This document shows positions 54,286 to 63,400 of a stretch of 64,000 nucleotides of DNA, in pieces. The notes beneath the pieces are model-generated. The model saw only the letters and a list, made by a program, of their open reading frames with translations, made no database searches and was not told the origin of the DNA. The first letter of the stretch is position 1; each line of letters begins with the position of its first letter. The DNA lies in contig NZ_VJXX01000001.1 in NCBI RefSeq assembly GCF_009377195.2, positions 558,001-622,000 on the forward strand. The letters run 5' to 3'. A program made the position numbers and the translations under genes. The DNA is from Arthrobacter bussei (GTDB taxonomy: Bacteria > Actinomycetota > Actinomycetes > Actinomycetales > Micrococcaceae).

Positions 54286-55685
54286 TCAGGACGCCCCGCC
54301 GCGGGGCAGCGCTCCCAGGGCCGCGGCTTCGGAGAGGAAGCGTTCCGCCACCGCCAGGCGTGATCCGGCCTCGCCCAGGCCCTCGTCCGGCGCAGCGTGT
54401 GTCCTGGAGGCCGTGCCTGACCCCGTCCCTGCTTCTGTCCCTGCTTCCGTCCCTGCTTCCGTCCCTGCTTCCGTCCCCCCCTCTCCCCGGTCCCCGGCGC
54501 GGCGCGGCGCCGTGCGCCGGCGATCAGCGTGAGGCTGACCGCCGCGGCACGGCTGCGCAGGGCTGCGGGATCGACATGGCGCTCGAAGGCATCGGTGAAG
54601 CGCAGCAGTGCCTCCGGGACCTGCGTGTAGCCCTCGTGGAGTCCCGGCAGGACGGCCAGGTGCCCGAGGAAGCACGCGAGGTCGTCGACGAGCCGGCCGG
54701 GCCCCAGCGCGTCGACGTCGAGCAGCCCCGACACGAGACCGTCCCGGATCAGCAGGTTCCCCTCGTAGAAGTCGCCGTGCGTGGGGACCAGCGGGCCGGC
54801 CGCGGTCGAGCGGACCGCGTCATCGATGCCGGCGGCGACCCTCCGGATACGGTCTGCCTGGGAGGGGAGGGCCGCCACGGCGCCTTCGGCGTAGTCGAGC
54901 ACCCTCGCGGACCACGGCGCGCGGACGGGCAGGGACATCACCGCGGCCGGGAGCGACGTGAGGACCCGGACCAGCGCGTGCGGGTCCACCTCCGCGGCGC
55001 CGTCGGACATCAGGAGCTCGGCGAGTGGCCGACCCGTCGCCGGACGCATCGCGATGACGTCCTGGACGGGCTCACCGTCGAGCACGGGAGCCGGTACGCC
55101 CGCCTCCTGCAGGAGGCGGTGGCGCTCCGCCAGGGGTGCCGCGGCATTGCGCCGGAGTGCCTTGAGGTACCGGCGGTCCTCGCCGTTCTGCACATGGACG
55201 ACGGCACGCCGGAGGGGCCGATAGCTGCGCAGGTCGAGCACAATGTCGTGTGGGTCCGTGCTGCTGCCGAACGCCAGCATGGTGGCCCGTCCGACGTCGA
55301 GGGCGAGCGGCAGTCCCGGGAGCAGGGGGTCGGCCGGATGGATCCAGGCGAAGAGCGTGTCCGCGTCGCACCGATGGAACACCCGGACCTCCTCGCCCAG
55401 CTCCCGGAGGGTGCAGGAGGTGATGCAGGCGTACCCGGGGGCCGACGTCGGGCGCGGACCGCCGCGGTGGCCAGGGGCGGCAGGCGCGGCAGGCGCGGCG
55501 ACCTCGATCGGGAAAACGCCCGTCACCCCGGCTCCGGGCCGGTGATGGAGGGATCCCGGCTGCCACGAGCGCAGGTCCCAGCCCCTAGCCGCCAGGGTGT
55601 CGCGCAGGAGGTCTCCCGGCGCCCCGGAGCTCAGGAGCTCCAGCGTCTCCTGCTCGCGGGTAATCCGCGCATCGCGGGCCCTCAC
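54286..55685 (-). CDS. Aminoglycoside phosphotransferase-fold protein, reading frame broken near the C-terminus
   Basis: The kinase fold is complete in one frame: the Brenner motif HGDFYEGNLL and the metal motif LLDVDALGPG are intact, preceded by a lipid- or sugar-kinase-like N-lobe. That frame fails to stop where expected; it would read on through the whole neighbouring gene in antisense. A second frame continues with a believable C-terminus (GLGEAGSRLAVAERFLSEA) and stops at 54286. The two join at a run of seven C (54475-54481): one extra base there would restore a single protein. Coordinates span both frames. Substrate unknown; no sign of antibiotic specificity. GTG start. Confidence 0.6.
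54425..54481. repeat. Four 12-base tandem repeats plus a C7 tract inside the phosphotransferase gene
   Basis: Four copies of GTCCCTGCTTCC (the first with a final T) run 54425-54472, followed by GT and seven C. On the minus strand each copy encodes Thr-Glu-Ala-Gly. The repeat is in multiples of three; the C tract is where the frame changes. Confidence 0.9.
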
Positions 55686-55754
55686 GTGCCGGCCGGGGTC
55701 CGGCTAGCGCAGGCACGGGCCGCGAAGGCGACCACCCGCTGGTTCCCGCACGGG

Positions 55755-56762
55755 TCAGGCGCGCCGTCGCTGCAGCACGTCATCGAGGTTGATCCGTCCG
55801 GTGGCCGGTGCACTATCCGCGGAGATCGGTTCGGACGCGTCCGAGGCCTCGGCGGACCGGGCCGCGGCTTCGGATGCCTTGATCGGCGTCCTCGACGACG
55901 GCTTCGGCGCCTCCGGGAGGTCGAGCGGCGCGGGCGCCTGGCGCTCGACCTTGGCAGCGTCCACGTAGGTGGGGCGGGGCAGCTCGACCGGAGCCCACGC
56001 AGCGCCCGTCGTGCGCCCGTTCTCGGGGAGTACGGGGGCGGCGGCCTCCGCATCCCCCGGCCGGACGTCGACGACGGTCGACCCATGGGCGACGGCGAGG
56101 GCGGCGGTCCGCAGCTCCATCGCGGTCAGGAGTCGGACCTGCGTCTCGTCCGCATCGAACAGGGTGGTCGGACGTCGCGGAGCGGTGACGACAGGTGCCG
56201 TCGGCGCCGGCCCGATCGCATCGACGCGAACGGGCGCCATGGCCTCGGCGAAGGCACGGTCCACCCTGGCACGCCGGTTGCGGAGGGCGAGTGCCCTCAG
56301 GGTCACGACGGCGGCCACGGCCACCGCGAGGCCGATCAGGGGCGTCGCGACGGGCACGAGACCGAACGCCATCAGCACGAGCGTGACGGGGATGGACAGG
56401 AGGGCGAGTACTCCGATCAGGGCGACGCAGAGGCGGCCCCAGTGGACGGAGCCGAGTCCGGCGCGGGCCAACCGACCCCGGGCCGATCGGGCGGCACCGT
56501 CGGAGTCCGCGGAGTCGGAGGTGCCCGTCGTAGTTCCCGCGGAGTCGGCCTGGGGCGCTCCCTGGCGACGGTGCCGGTCATCCTGAAACGCGCTCATCGT
56601 CATCACGGTCTTCCTGGAACGTGTCGTCCCGGCGTTCGTCACGGGGAGGGAGTGTGCAGCGAGGTCCGGCGCAGCCCTCCGGAGGAGGAAGGGCGCCACC
56701 CAGACGAGCCAGAGACCGACGATCGCGACGAGCACCAACGAGCTATCCAGGGAGAAGACCAC
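55755..56762 (-). CDS. Membrane protein of the Rv0996 type, conserved hypothetical
   Basis: The 335-residue protein has an N-terminal helix (MVFSLDSSLVLVAIVGLWLV), a polar linker of about 75 residues, a pair of helices near 112-155 and a long hydrophilic, Ala/Pro-rich cytoplasmic tail ending NLDDVLQRRRA. Function unknown. It lies downstream of rimJ as in M. tuberculosis. A TACCGT -10 box seven bases before the GTG supports this start. Confidence 0.65.
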   Translation of the reverse strand: MVFSLDSSLVLVAIVGLWLVWVAPFLLRRAAPDLAAHSLPVTNAGTTRSRKTVMTMSAFQDDRHRRQGAPQADSAGTTTGTSDSADSDGAARSARGRLARAGLGSVHWGRLCVALIGVLALLSIPVTLVLMAFGLVPVATPLIGLAVAVAAVVTLRALALRNRRARVDRAFAEAMAPVRVDAIGPAPTAPVVTAPRRPTTLFDADETQVRLLTAMELRTAALAVAHGSTVVDVRPGDAEAAAPVLPENGRTTGAAWAPVELPRPTYVDAAKVERQAPAPLDLPEAPKPSSRTPIKASEAAARSAEASDASEPISADSAPATGRINLDDVLQRRRA

Positions 56763-56769
56763 ACTCAGA

Positions 56770-56775
56770 ACGGTA
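56770..56775 (-). promoter_or_regulatory. -10 box of the Rv0996-type gene (leaderless)
   Basis: Minus-strand TACCGT ends seven bases before the GTG at 56762. Confidence 0.35.
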
Positions 56776-56854
56776 GGAGCATTTGCGTCCGCCGTGCAGC
56801 ATTGGAACCGGTGTGTCGGGCCCTAATATGCTGCCTGCGGAATTCGACCGCGCC

Positions 56855-57484
56855 CTACTCCCGCCGGGACCGCGGCGTTTCGAGCCACGGCGTCAGGAGT
56901 CCCCGCGGAACCTCCTCCTCCGTCAGTGCGAAGCTCCGGTGGTCGGCCCACTGGCCGGCGATGTGCAGGTAGCGAGGGCGCAGCCCCTCATCGCGGAATC
57001 CCAGCTTTTCGACGACCCGCAGGCTGGCGCGGTTCTCCGGCCGGATGTTGATCTCCATACGGTGCAGGCCCAGGTCCCTGAAGCAGAAGTCGGTCGCGAG
57101 CGCCACCGCCGTCGGAGCAAGCCCCCGGCCGGCACGGGCGGAATCCACCCAGTACCCCAGCGTCGCCGACATCGCCGAACCCCACGTGATGCCCGAGACC
57201 GTCAGCTGTCCGACGAGCCGGGCGTCCCGGGAGCCGGGCTCCTGCTCGGTGATCAGGAACGGCAGGGATGAACCCGCCCGGGCCTGCGCGGTCAGCGACC
57301 GCACCATCTGGTGGTAAGTGGGGAGGAACCCCTCCGGGTCCGGATTGGATGCCTCCCACGGCGCCAGCCAGCGCGCGTTGCGATGGCGCAGCGCCGTCCA
57401 GGCGGCCTTGTCCCGATGGCGGATGGGCCTCAGGACCAGGGACCCGGTCCTCAGCGTCACAGGCCAGCCGGGTGCCGACCACAT
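56855..57484 (-). CDS. rimJ: RimJ/RimL-type GNAT N-acetyltransferase
   Basis: The 209-residue acetyltransferase has the GNAT elements YWVDSARAGRGLAPTAV (acetyl-CoA loop, degenerate Q/RxxGxG) and HRMEINIRPENRASLRVVEK, typical of RimJ-like protein N-acetyltransferases. Its target is probably a protein N-terminus. It begins six bases after the galU stop and is co-transcribed with it; gene order galU-rimJ matches M. tuberculosis except that moeA is missing between them. Confidence 0.85.
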   Translation of the reverse strand: MWSAPGWPVTLRTGSLVLRPIRHRDKAAWTALRHRNARWLAPWEASNPDPEGFLPTYHQMVRSLTAQARAGSSLPFLITEQEPGSRDARLVGQLTVSGITWGSAMSATLGYWVDSARAGRGLAPTAVALATDFCFRDLGLHRMEINIRPENRASLRVVEKLGFRDEGLRPRYLHIAGQWADHRSFALTEEEVPRGLLTPWLETPRSRRE

Positions 57485-57490
57485 GGCGTG

Positions 57491-58393
57491 CTAGTCCGAG
57501 ATGCTCGAGCTGAAGTCCTTAATCCAGGCGCGGAGATCGGGACCGAGGTCTTCGCGCTCCGATGCCAGCGTCACCACGGCCTTCAGGTAGCTGAGCTTGT
57601 CCCCGGTGTCGTAGCGGCGGCCGCGGAAGACCACCCCGTACACGCCGGAGCCCTCGCCCTCGGCAGCGGCGAGCGTCTGCAGGGCGTCGGTCAGCTGGAT
57701 CTCGTCGCCGCGTCCCGGCGCCGTCGTCTCGAGGACCTCGAAGACGCGCGGGTGCAGCACGTAACGGCCGATCACGGCGAGGTTGGACGGCGCATCCTCC
57801 ACTGCCGGCTTCTCGACGAGCTGGTTCACGCGGACGTGGTCCTCGCCGTCGATCCCCGTGATGTCGGCGCAGCCGTAGGCGCTGATCTGCTCGGGGTCCA
57901 CCTCGATCAGGGCGATGACCGATCCGCCCGTCTTCGCCTGCACCTCGATCATCGTCTCGAGGAGGGGGTCACGTTCGTCGATCAGGTCGTCACCGAGGAG
58001 GACGGCGAAGGGCTCGTTCCCGACGTGCAGCTTGGCACGGAGCACCGCGTGGCCGAGACCCTTCGGGTCACCCTGCCGGAGGTAGTGGATGTCACCGAGC
58101 TCGGACGGACGGCGGACTGCGGCCAGCTTGTCGTGGTCGCCCTTGGCCTCGAGCGTCTGCTCGATGAAGGGCACGCGGTCGAAATGGTCCTCGAGGGCCC
58201 GCTTGTTGCGTCCCGTGATCATCAGGACGTCCGAGAGGCCGGCGTCGACGGCTTCCTGGACCACGTACTGGATGGCGGGCTTGTCCACGACGGGAAGCAT
58301 TTCCTTCGGCATCGCCTTGGTAGCAGGAAGGAAGCGGGTCCCCAGGCCGGCCGCAGGGATAACGGCCTTCGTCACGCGTGATCGCAAAGTCAT
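57491..58393 (-). CDS. galU: UTP-glucose-1-phosphate uridylyltransferase
   Basis: The 300-residue nucleotidyltransferase makes UDP-glucose, the substrate of GalE encoded elsewhere in this window. The signature AVIPAAGLGTRFLPATKAMP starts at residue 10, with KEMLPVVDKPAIQY following and VLLGDDLIDE for metal binding. Length is normal. The leaderless ATG at 58393 has a -10 box six bases upstream. Confidence 0.95.
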   Translation of the reverse strand: MTLRSRVTKAVIPAAGLGTRFLPATKAMPKEMLPVVDKPAIQYVVQEAVDAGLSDVLMITGRNKRALEDHFDRVPFIEQTLEAKGDHDKLAAVRRPSELGDIHYLRQGDPKGLGHAVLRAKLHVGNEPFAVLLGDDLIDERDPLLETMIEVQAKTGGSVIALIEVDPEQISAYGCADITGIDGEDHVRVNQLVEKPAVEDAPSNLAVIGRYVLHPRVFEVLETTAPGRGDEIQLTDALQTLAAAEGEGSGVYGVVFRGRRYDTGDKLSYLKAVVTLASEREDLGPDLRAWIKDFSSSISD

Positions 58394-58399
58394 GGCACC

Positions 58400-58405
58400 A
58401 CACTA
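58400..58405 (-). promoter_or_regulatory. -10 box of galU (leaderless)
   Basis: Minus-strand TAGTGT, the same hexamer as at dapE, ends six bases before the galU ATG. Confidence 0.5.
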
Positions 58406-58449
58406 CATAACGGGCCCCCGATCGCCGGGTGGATGAGCACAATGGTGGA

Positions 58450-59091
58450 ATGACAGTCATCCCACGTGATACGGCCAAGGCCCGACTGCGCTCGACGCTC
58501 CGGTCCGCAAGGGCTGCCCTCGATCCCGGCGACCGGCGCACGCAGTCCGTGCACCTCGCGCGCGTGGTGGCGGACCACGCCGACCAGCTGCTGCACGGAG
58601 CCGGGGACCGTCCCGGACGGCGCCCTGTGGTCACGGCCTATCTCGCCGGTGACCCCGAACCCGACACCGCTCCCCTCCTCGCCGGACTCCGGGCCCTCGG
58701 TATCGACGTCGTCCTGCCCGTCTGCGAGCCCGGCTACCGTCTGTCCTGGGTGCTGTGGACCCCTGACATCGCACTGGAGCGCTCGGTCCGCGCGCCGGTG
58801 CTGGAGCCCGTCGGGCCGCGAAGCGCCTTCGGGGAACTCACAGGCGTCGGTCTGATCCTCGTCCCGGCGCTCGGCGTCGACGGCTCCGGGCACCGCGTCG
58901 GACAGGGCGGCGGCTACTACGACCGCTTCCTGGCCGATGTGCCATCAGCCGTCCCACGGTGGGGTGTCGTCTACCGGTCGGAGGTGCTGGCCGATGGCGT
59001 CATCCCGGTCGAGCCGCACGATCAGCGGCTCGACGGGATCTTCACCGCGGACGGGCCGCTGCGCGTCCGGCCGGCGGGTACGGCGGTGTAG
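58450..59091 (+). CDS. 5-formyltetrahydrofolate cyclo-ligase
   Basis: The 213-residue enzyme converts 5-formyl-THF to 5,10-methenyl-THF with ATP. Motifs include the N-terminal ARLRSTLRSARAAL helix, PVCEPGYRLSW and the nucleotide loop RVGQGGGYYDRFLAD. It diverges from galU by 56 bases. CACAAT ends six bases before the ATG, a weaker leaderless -10. Its stop codon adjoins the CIRCE element of the next gene, as in the mycobacterial pair Rv0992c-Rv0991c. Confidence 0.92.
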   Translation: MTVIPRDTAKARLRSTLRSARAALDPGDRRTQSVHLARVVADHADQLLHGAGDRPGRRPVVTAYLAGDPEPDTAPLLAGLRALGIDVVLPVCEPGYRLSWVLWTPDIALERSVRAPVLEPVGPRSAFGELTGVGLILVPALGVDGSGHRVGQGGGYYDRFLADVPSAVPRWGVVYRSEVLADGVIPVEPHDQRLDGIFTADGPLRVRPAGTAV

Positions 59092-59092
59092 A

Positions 59093-59119
59093 CTGGCACT
59101 CGCACCCGGAGAGTGCCAG
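59093..59119. promoter_or_regulatory. CIRCE element (HrcA operator)
   Basis: CTGGCACTC (59093-59101), nine bases, then GAGTGCCAG (59111-59119): a perfect 9-N9-9 inverted repeat. It agrees with the CIRCE consensus TTAGCACTC-N9-GAGTGCTAA at seven of nine positions per arm, including the complete GCACTC/GAGTGC core. It lies two bases after the cyclo-ligase stop and 53 bases before the zinc-ribbon ATG. HrcA itself is not in the window. Confidence 0.88.
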
Positions 59120-59172
59120 CGACTGTCGGACCGAGCCATCCGGGGACCACGACGCCCGCCAGGAGGAACTCC

Positions 59173-59538
59173 ATGCCCATGTACGCCTACGCCTGCAAGG
59201 ACTGCGGCCACGCCTTCGACATCCAGCAGTCGTTCTCGGACGACTCGTTGACCGTGTGCCCTGCCTGCGGCGGATCACTCCGCAAGAAGTTCAACAGCGT
59301 GGGAGTGGTCTTCAAGGGGTCGGGCTTCTACCGCAACGACTCCCGCTCCACCGCGACGAGCACGGACGCCGGGACGACGTCGGGCACGTCCTCCTCGACG
59401 TCCTCCACCTCGAACTCGTCCGCTTCGACCTCGTCGTCCTCGTCGTCCTCGTCGTCCTCGTCGTCGTCCTCGTCCTCGAAGCCGGCTGCGAAGCCGGTGG
59501 CCTCCTCGTCCGGTGGCGGGACCGCAGCCGCCTCCTGA
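59173..59538 (+). CDS. FmdB-type zinc-ribbon protein with polyserine tail (Ruc chaperone homologue)
   Basis: The 121-residue protein starts MPMYAYACKDCGHAFDI. Cys8/Cys11 and Cys29/Cys32 (CPACGG) form one zinc ribbon. From residue 55 on the chain is Ser/Thr-rich and disordered, with 16 consecutive serines. This is the architecture of M. tuberculosis Rv0991c, described as a redox-regulated chaperone (Ruc) under HrcA control. The CIRCE element directly upstream supports the same regulation here. AGGAGGA precedes the ATG. Confidence 0.85.
   Translation: MPMYAYACKDCGHAFDIQQSFSDDSLTVCPACGGSLRKKFNSVGVVFKGSGFYRNDSRSTATSTDAGTTSGTSSSTSSTSNSSASTSSSSSSSSSSSSSSSSKPAAKPVASSSGGGTAAAS
59430..59481 (+). repeat. 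Serine-codon microsatellite
   Basis: TCGTCC/TCGTCG units in tandem encode the polyserine tract. Copy number could change by slippage without altering the frame. Confidence 0.75.
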
Positions 59539-59737
59539 CCGGTCGCACCACCACCGCCGCAATCGACCGGCCGCGTGTCCGTGCCGTCCGTCCTCAGGGC
59601 ATCCCGTACCGCGTGACCCCATCGGTCGGTGTCGCGGGCAGGCACGGACGTGCGCCGGTACACAGGCTCCTCGTCAGCGCACGGCTCCAGTTGCCCACAT
59701 AGCCCGGCACGTGGCACCGCCGTGGGACCATCCCGCC

Positions 59738-59743
59738 TACGGT
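59738..59743 (+). promoter_or_regulatory. -10 box of the SAF-domain gene (leaderless)
   Basis: TACGGT ends six bases before the ATG at 59750; no ribosome site is present. Confidence 0.4.
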
Positions 59744-59749
59744 CGGTGC

Positions 59750-60418
59750 ATGAATCGCTCCGGCCGTACCCAGGGCCCGCCCCTCCGCTATCGTCTTCGC
59801 CGGACCGTGCACCGACACAAGAGGCTCCTGGCGGCGCTGCTGTTCTGCGCGGCGGCAGGCGTGGCCGTGGAAGCGGCGGTGGGGCAGGACTATCCGACGA
59901 CGGCGGTGGTCACCGCGACACGGGACCTCGCCGTCGGGACGGTTCTCACGGACGCGGACATCGCCGTCGTCCGCCTGCCCGAGGAAGCACTCGCCGTCGG
60001 CGCCGCCACCAGCACCACGCAGGTCGTGGGTCGACAGGTCGCCGCGCCGCTGTCGCTGGGTGCGCCGGTGTCCCGGACGTCACTGATCGGCGAGGGACTC
60101 CTCACCGGCACTCCGCCCGGGACGGTCGCGGTACCCCTCCGACCGGCCGATCCCGCCGTGGTGCGACTCCTCGCGCCGGGGCAACTGGTCGACGTCATCC
60201 TGCGGGCGGGTGACGGGTACGAGTCCGCCGCTGGGTCGACGGTCCTCGCACGATCCGTCGCCGTGCTCTGGACGGACGCGGGCGGCGACGTCGGCAGCTG
60301 GCCCGGAGCAGGCGACGACGCCGGGCTCGTCGTGGTAGCGGCACCACCGGAGAGTGCTCTGGAGCTTGCCGGCTCGTCGAGCTCCGGCGACGTGCATCTG
60401 GTCCTGACGGCTCCCTGA
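59750..60418 (+). CDS. SAF-domain membrane-anchored protein (CpaB/RcpC-like)
   Basis: The 222-residue protein has a basic N-terminus, one transmembrane helix (LLAALLFCAAAGVAVEAAV), then a SAF domain (VVTATRDLAVGTVLTDADIA, with a second conserved block VVGRQVAAPLSLGAPVSRTS) and a further beta domain with LLAPGQLVDVILRA. This matches CpaB/RcpC Flp-pilus assembly proteins. No other pilus genes are in view, so a different role is possible. A 14-bp hairpin overlaps its stop. Confidence 0.78.
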   Translation: MNRSGRTQGPPLRYRLRRTVHRHKRLLAALLFCAAAGVAVEAAVGQDYPTTAVVTATRDLAVGTVLTDADIAVVRLPEEALAVGAATSTTQVVGRQVAAPLSLGAPVSRTSLIGEGLLTGTPPGTVAVPLRPADPAVVRLLAPGQLVDVILRAGDGYESAAGSTVLARSVAVLWTDAGGDVGSWPGAGDDAGLVVVAAPPESALELAGSSSSGDVHLVLTAP

Positions 60419-60451
60419 CCGGGTGGACGCAGTCCCTCCGGTCAGGGAGCC
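60409..60451. terminator. Bidirectional terminator between the SAF gene and the helicase-like gene
   Basis: A perfect 14-bp stem (60409-60422 with 60438-60451, 15-base loop) contains the SAF-gene stop codon and ends 15 bases before the stop of the convergent gene. Confidence 0.75.
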
Positions 60452-60465
60452 GTCACTGTCGGGCC

Positions 60466-63400
60466 TCAGCCCCAGTGCGGCGGGCGCTGCTCCTTCAACC
60501 ACTCGTCGTGACCACCCTCGGCGTCGCCCCAGGACCGTGCATCATCCTCTGCCGCGAGCTTGGGCAGGACGGCGGCGGAGGTGTCCGTTTCGTCACCCGT
60601 ACGTCCCACCGCGGTACCGCGGGCCGGGTGCTGCTCGTCCTTCCGCATCCTGGCGGCGTCCTTCCGTGTTCCGGTCTGGTCTGATGAGTCCCGCGGCGGC
60701 AGGCCGATGACCGACGATGCCCGCTCGGCGCATCCGTCGGGATCGGTGAAGACCTCGATGGTCCACAGCGGCAGGTAGCGCCAGCCCATGCGCTCGAGGA
60801 CCTGGGGACGCAGCCTGCTCCGCTCGCGCACGGACATCGCGCCGTAGCGCTCCGTCCCGTCGGACGCGATGGCGAGCGGTGCGGGCCGCTCGTCCTGCAT
60901 GCTCGCGGCGCTGCCGTCGGCGGCGATGTCCGCGGGCCGCACGGCGACGATGTCGAGGACACCGGCGTAGTGGTCCCAGACGTGCGCCCCGCGGTACCGG
61001 AGGCGATCCACCAGATCGGCCACCAGCGGATCCTCGTTGCTCTGGGAGGCAGCCGTACCCTGCCGTCCGCCGTCGCCGAGCTCGCGCTGCAGGAGTTCGA
61101 AGAAGTCCAGGGCTCCTGCGGTGAGCCGCTCGGGATCCAGATCCGCGGGCTGGAAGCAGGTCAGGACGTGCTGGAGGCGCCGGGCGCGGGTCATCGCCAT
61201 GACGAAGTTGCGCCGCCCGTCGGGTGCCGACAGGGGACCGAAGGAATGCAGGGCGCGGCCGTGGGGTGTGCGCCCGAAGCCCAGCGAGAAGATGATGTCA
61301 TCCCGCACCAGTCCCCCTGCCCGCTCGACGGGAACCACGCGGAACGCTTCCCTGCCGGGGGTGAAGAACTCCGCGGCCCAGGGGAACTCCGCCATCTGCA
61401 GGCGGATGGCCTCCCCCACCCGTGCCGCATGCCGGGCACTCGCCGTGACGACGGCGAGCGAGAAGCTGGGGCGGTGGCGGATGTGCTCGAAGACCAGTTC
61501 CACCACGCGGTTCACCTCGACCGCCACGCTCTCCACGCCGTCGTGCTCGGAACTCGGCATACCGGTGCCGTTGGGCAGGTACTCGACCACGAGGCCGCGA
61601 CCCTCGCCGGTGACCTCGGACGCCTGCGGGAGGCGGGAGAGCTTCCCGTCGTAGAAGGCCTCGCTGAGGTAGGTGTCGAGGCTGCGATCGACCCCGCGAT
61701 AGATCTCCGTCAGGCCCCGGACCGGCAGGACGTCGCGGAGCGCGTCGAAGGCACTGGGCAGGGGCTCGAGTGCGGACGCCCGATCGGCCGACTGCACCTC
61801 GATGCTGAACCGGCTGGGCCCTGCGAGGCGGTCGTCGCCGAACACCACGACCTGGCGGGACCGTGCGACGCAGGGCACCGCACTCTGCAGCGACATCGAC
61901 TCGCCGTCGAGGACGACGGCGAGATCGAACCGGTAGCCCTCGGGCACCGCGCCGCGGATGGTGAGTGGACTCACGGCCCAGACGGGCAGCAGGGCCCCGA
62001 CCAGATCCCGGTGCAGGCCGGCGAAGACCTCGAGAGTCAGGGTGCCGTCCTTGAGTTCCTGCCGGAGGCGGCCGGCGTCCTCGGGATGGTCCTCGACCGC
62101 TGCGCGCCACCGCTGGGCGAGCGTCCACCGGATGCGTGCGGGTCCCGAGGCGATGTGCGCGTTGTCCGCCAGGCGGAACTCGGCCTCCAGTTTGCGGAGG
62201 GACGTGCCGTCGGACATGGCCAGGTAGTCGTCGCCGCTGATCATGGCTTCCAGGGCGGACTGCCACCAGGCGAGTTCGAGCTCGGATCCCACACGGTCCA
62301 TGGCGATCTCCCGCTCCGCCAGGTCGTCGAGCAGATCGGCCAGCCCCTGCTCGCGCATCTCGTCGAGGAGCAGCGTCCGTTCCGGCAGCGTCTCCAGGGT
62401 CTGCCGGTCCGCAGCGAGGTCACTGAGGATCACTTCCAGCCCGTCGAGGTCCAGTCCTGCCAGATCAGGACGGCGCGCCGTGTGGTGGAGGATGTCGGTC
62501 AGTTCTGCGAGTCGCGTCTCGACCGCCCGATAGGAAGCGTGGATCTCCGCCAGTCCCGTGGGAACGGATGGGTGGCGCTCGGTGAGGGCGTACCGCGTCC
62601 AGAGCGTGCGCTGCTGCTGGACCTCGAGCAGGGAGGTGTGGAGGTCGGAGATGTGCACGCCGGGCCGGATGTACTCCTTGGCCACGCGCCGGAGCCGGGA
62701 CCGCGTCATCGAGCTCATCTCGATCTCCCGCTCCTTGCGCCAGGAGGACGGCGCCGTCGCGGAGATGAGGTCCGTGACAGGTCGGTCGAAGATGTCCGGG
62801 GTGAACTTGTCCAGGCTCTCCCGGACGGCGACGAGCAGTTCGAGCTGCTCGCCCCACTCCCGCACCGTTCCGCCGAGCGTGATGTGCGAGTGCTCGGCGA
62901 CGCGCTGCACCTTCCCGCGCAGCTCCGGGAGCTCGGTGGAAAGCTGCTCGGCGAGCCCGTGCGCGTGCTCGGTCTCCTTCCGGTTGAGCAGCTGCGCCCC
63001 GTACCAGGGGCTCTCCGTCGAGGCCTTGCTGAAACTCCCGAGCTCCGCTGCCCGTCGGAGGCGCTCGGTGAGTTCCTGCCGGTTCGCGATCGAGTCCAGG
63101 ACGCTGCGCTTGAGCCGCACGGTCGTCGAGGGCGCCGGGTCGAGGGCCGTCAGTCCCGCGAGGGACTGCATGGCCTGGTAGGGCGAGCAGCCCCAGCGAC
63201 TGCGTACGTTGTGCAGGCTCCGGACATGCTCCGTCAGCTGGTGCCGGTGCCCGGTCAGGGTGGAGTGCAGACTCTCGAGCTGCGGCTCGACCGCCTTCTC
63301 GTTGCGGACCAGGGCGCGGATCACGGCCTCGCGCAGCTGCGCGGGACCCGTCTGGCTGCCCACCTGCAGGACCAGGGAGCCGAGGTCGAGCCCGTCCAGG

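Noticed and set aside
54425..54472. Tandem repeats as a CRISPR-like array
   Set aside because: Units are 12 bases, directly adjacent and coding; there are no spacers or cas genes.
54360..56972. An 870-codon plus-strand open frame
   Set aside because: It crosses three minus-strand genes with recognised features, and its translation is low-complexity Arg/Gly/Pro-rich.
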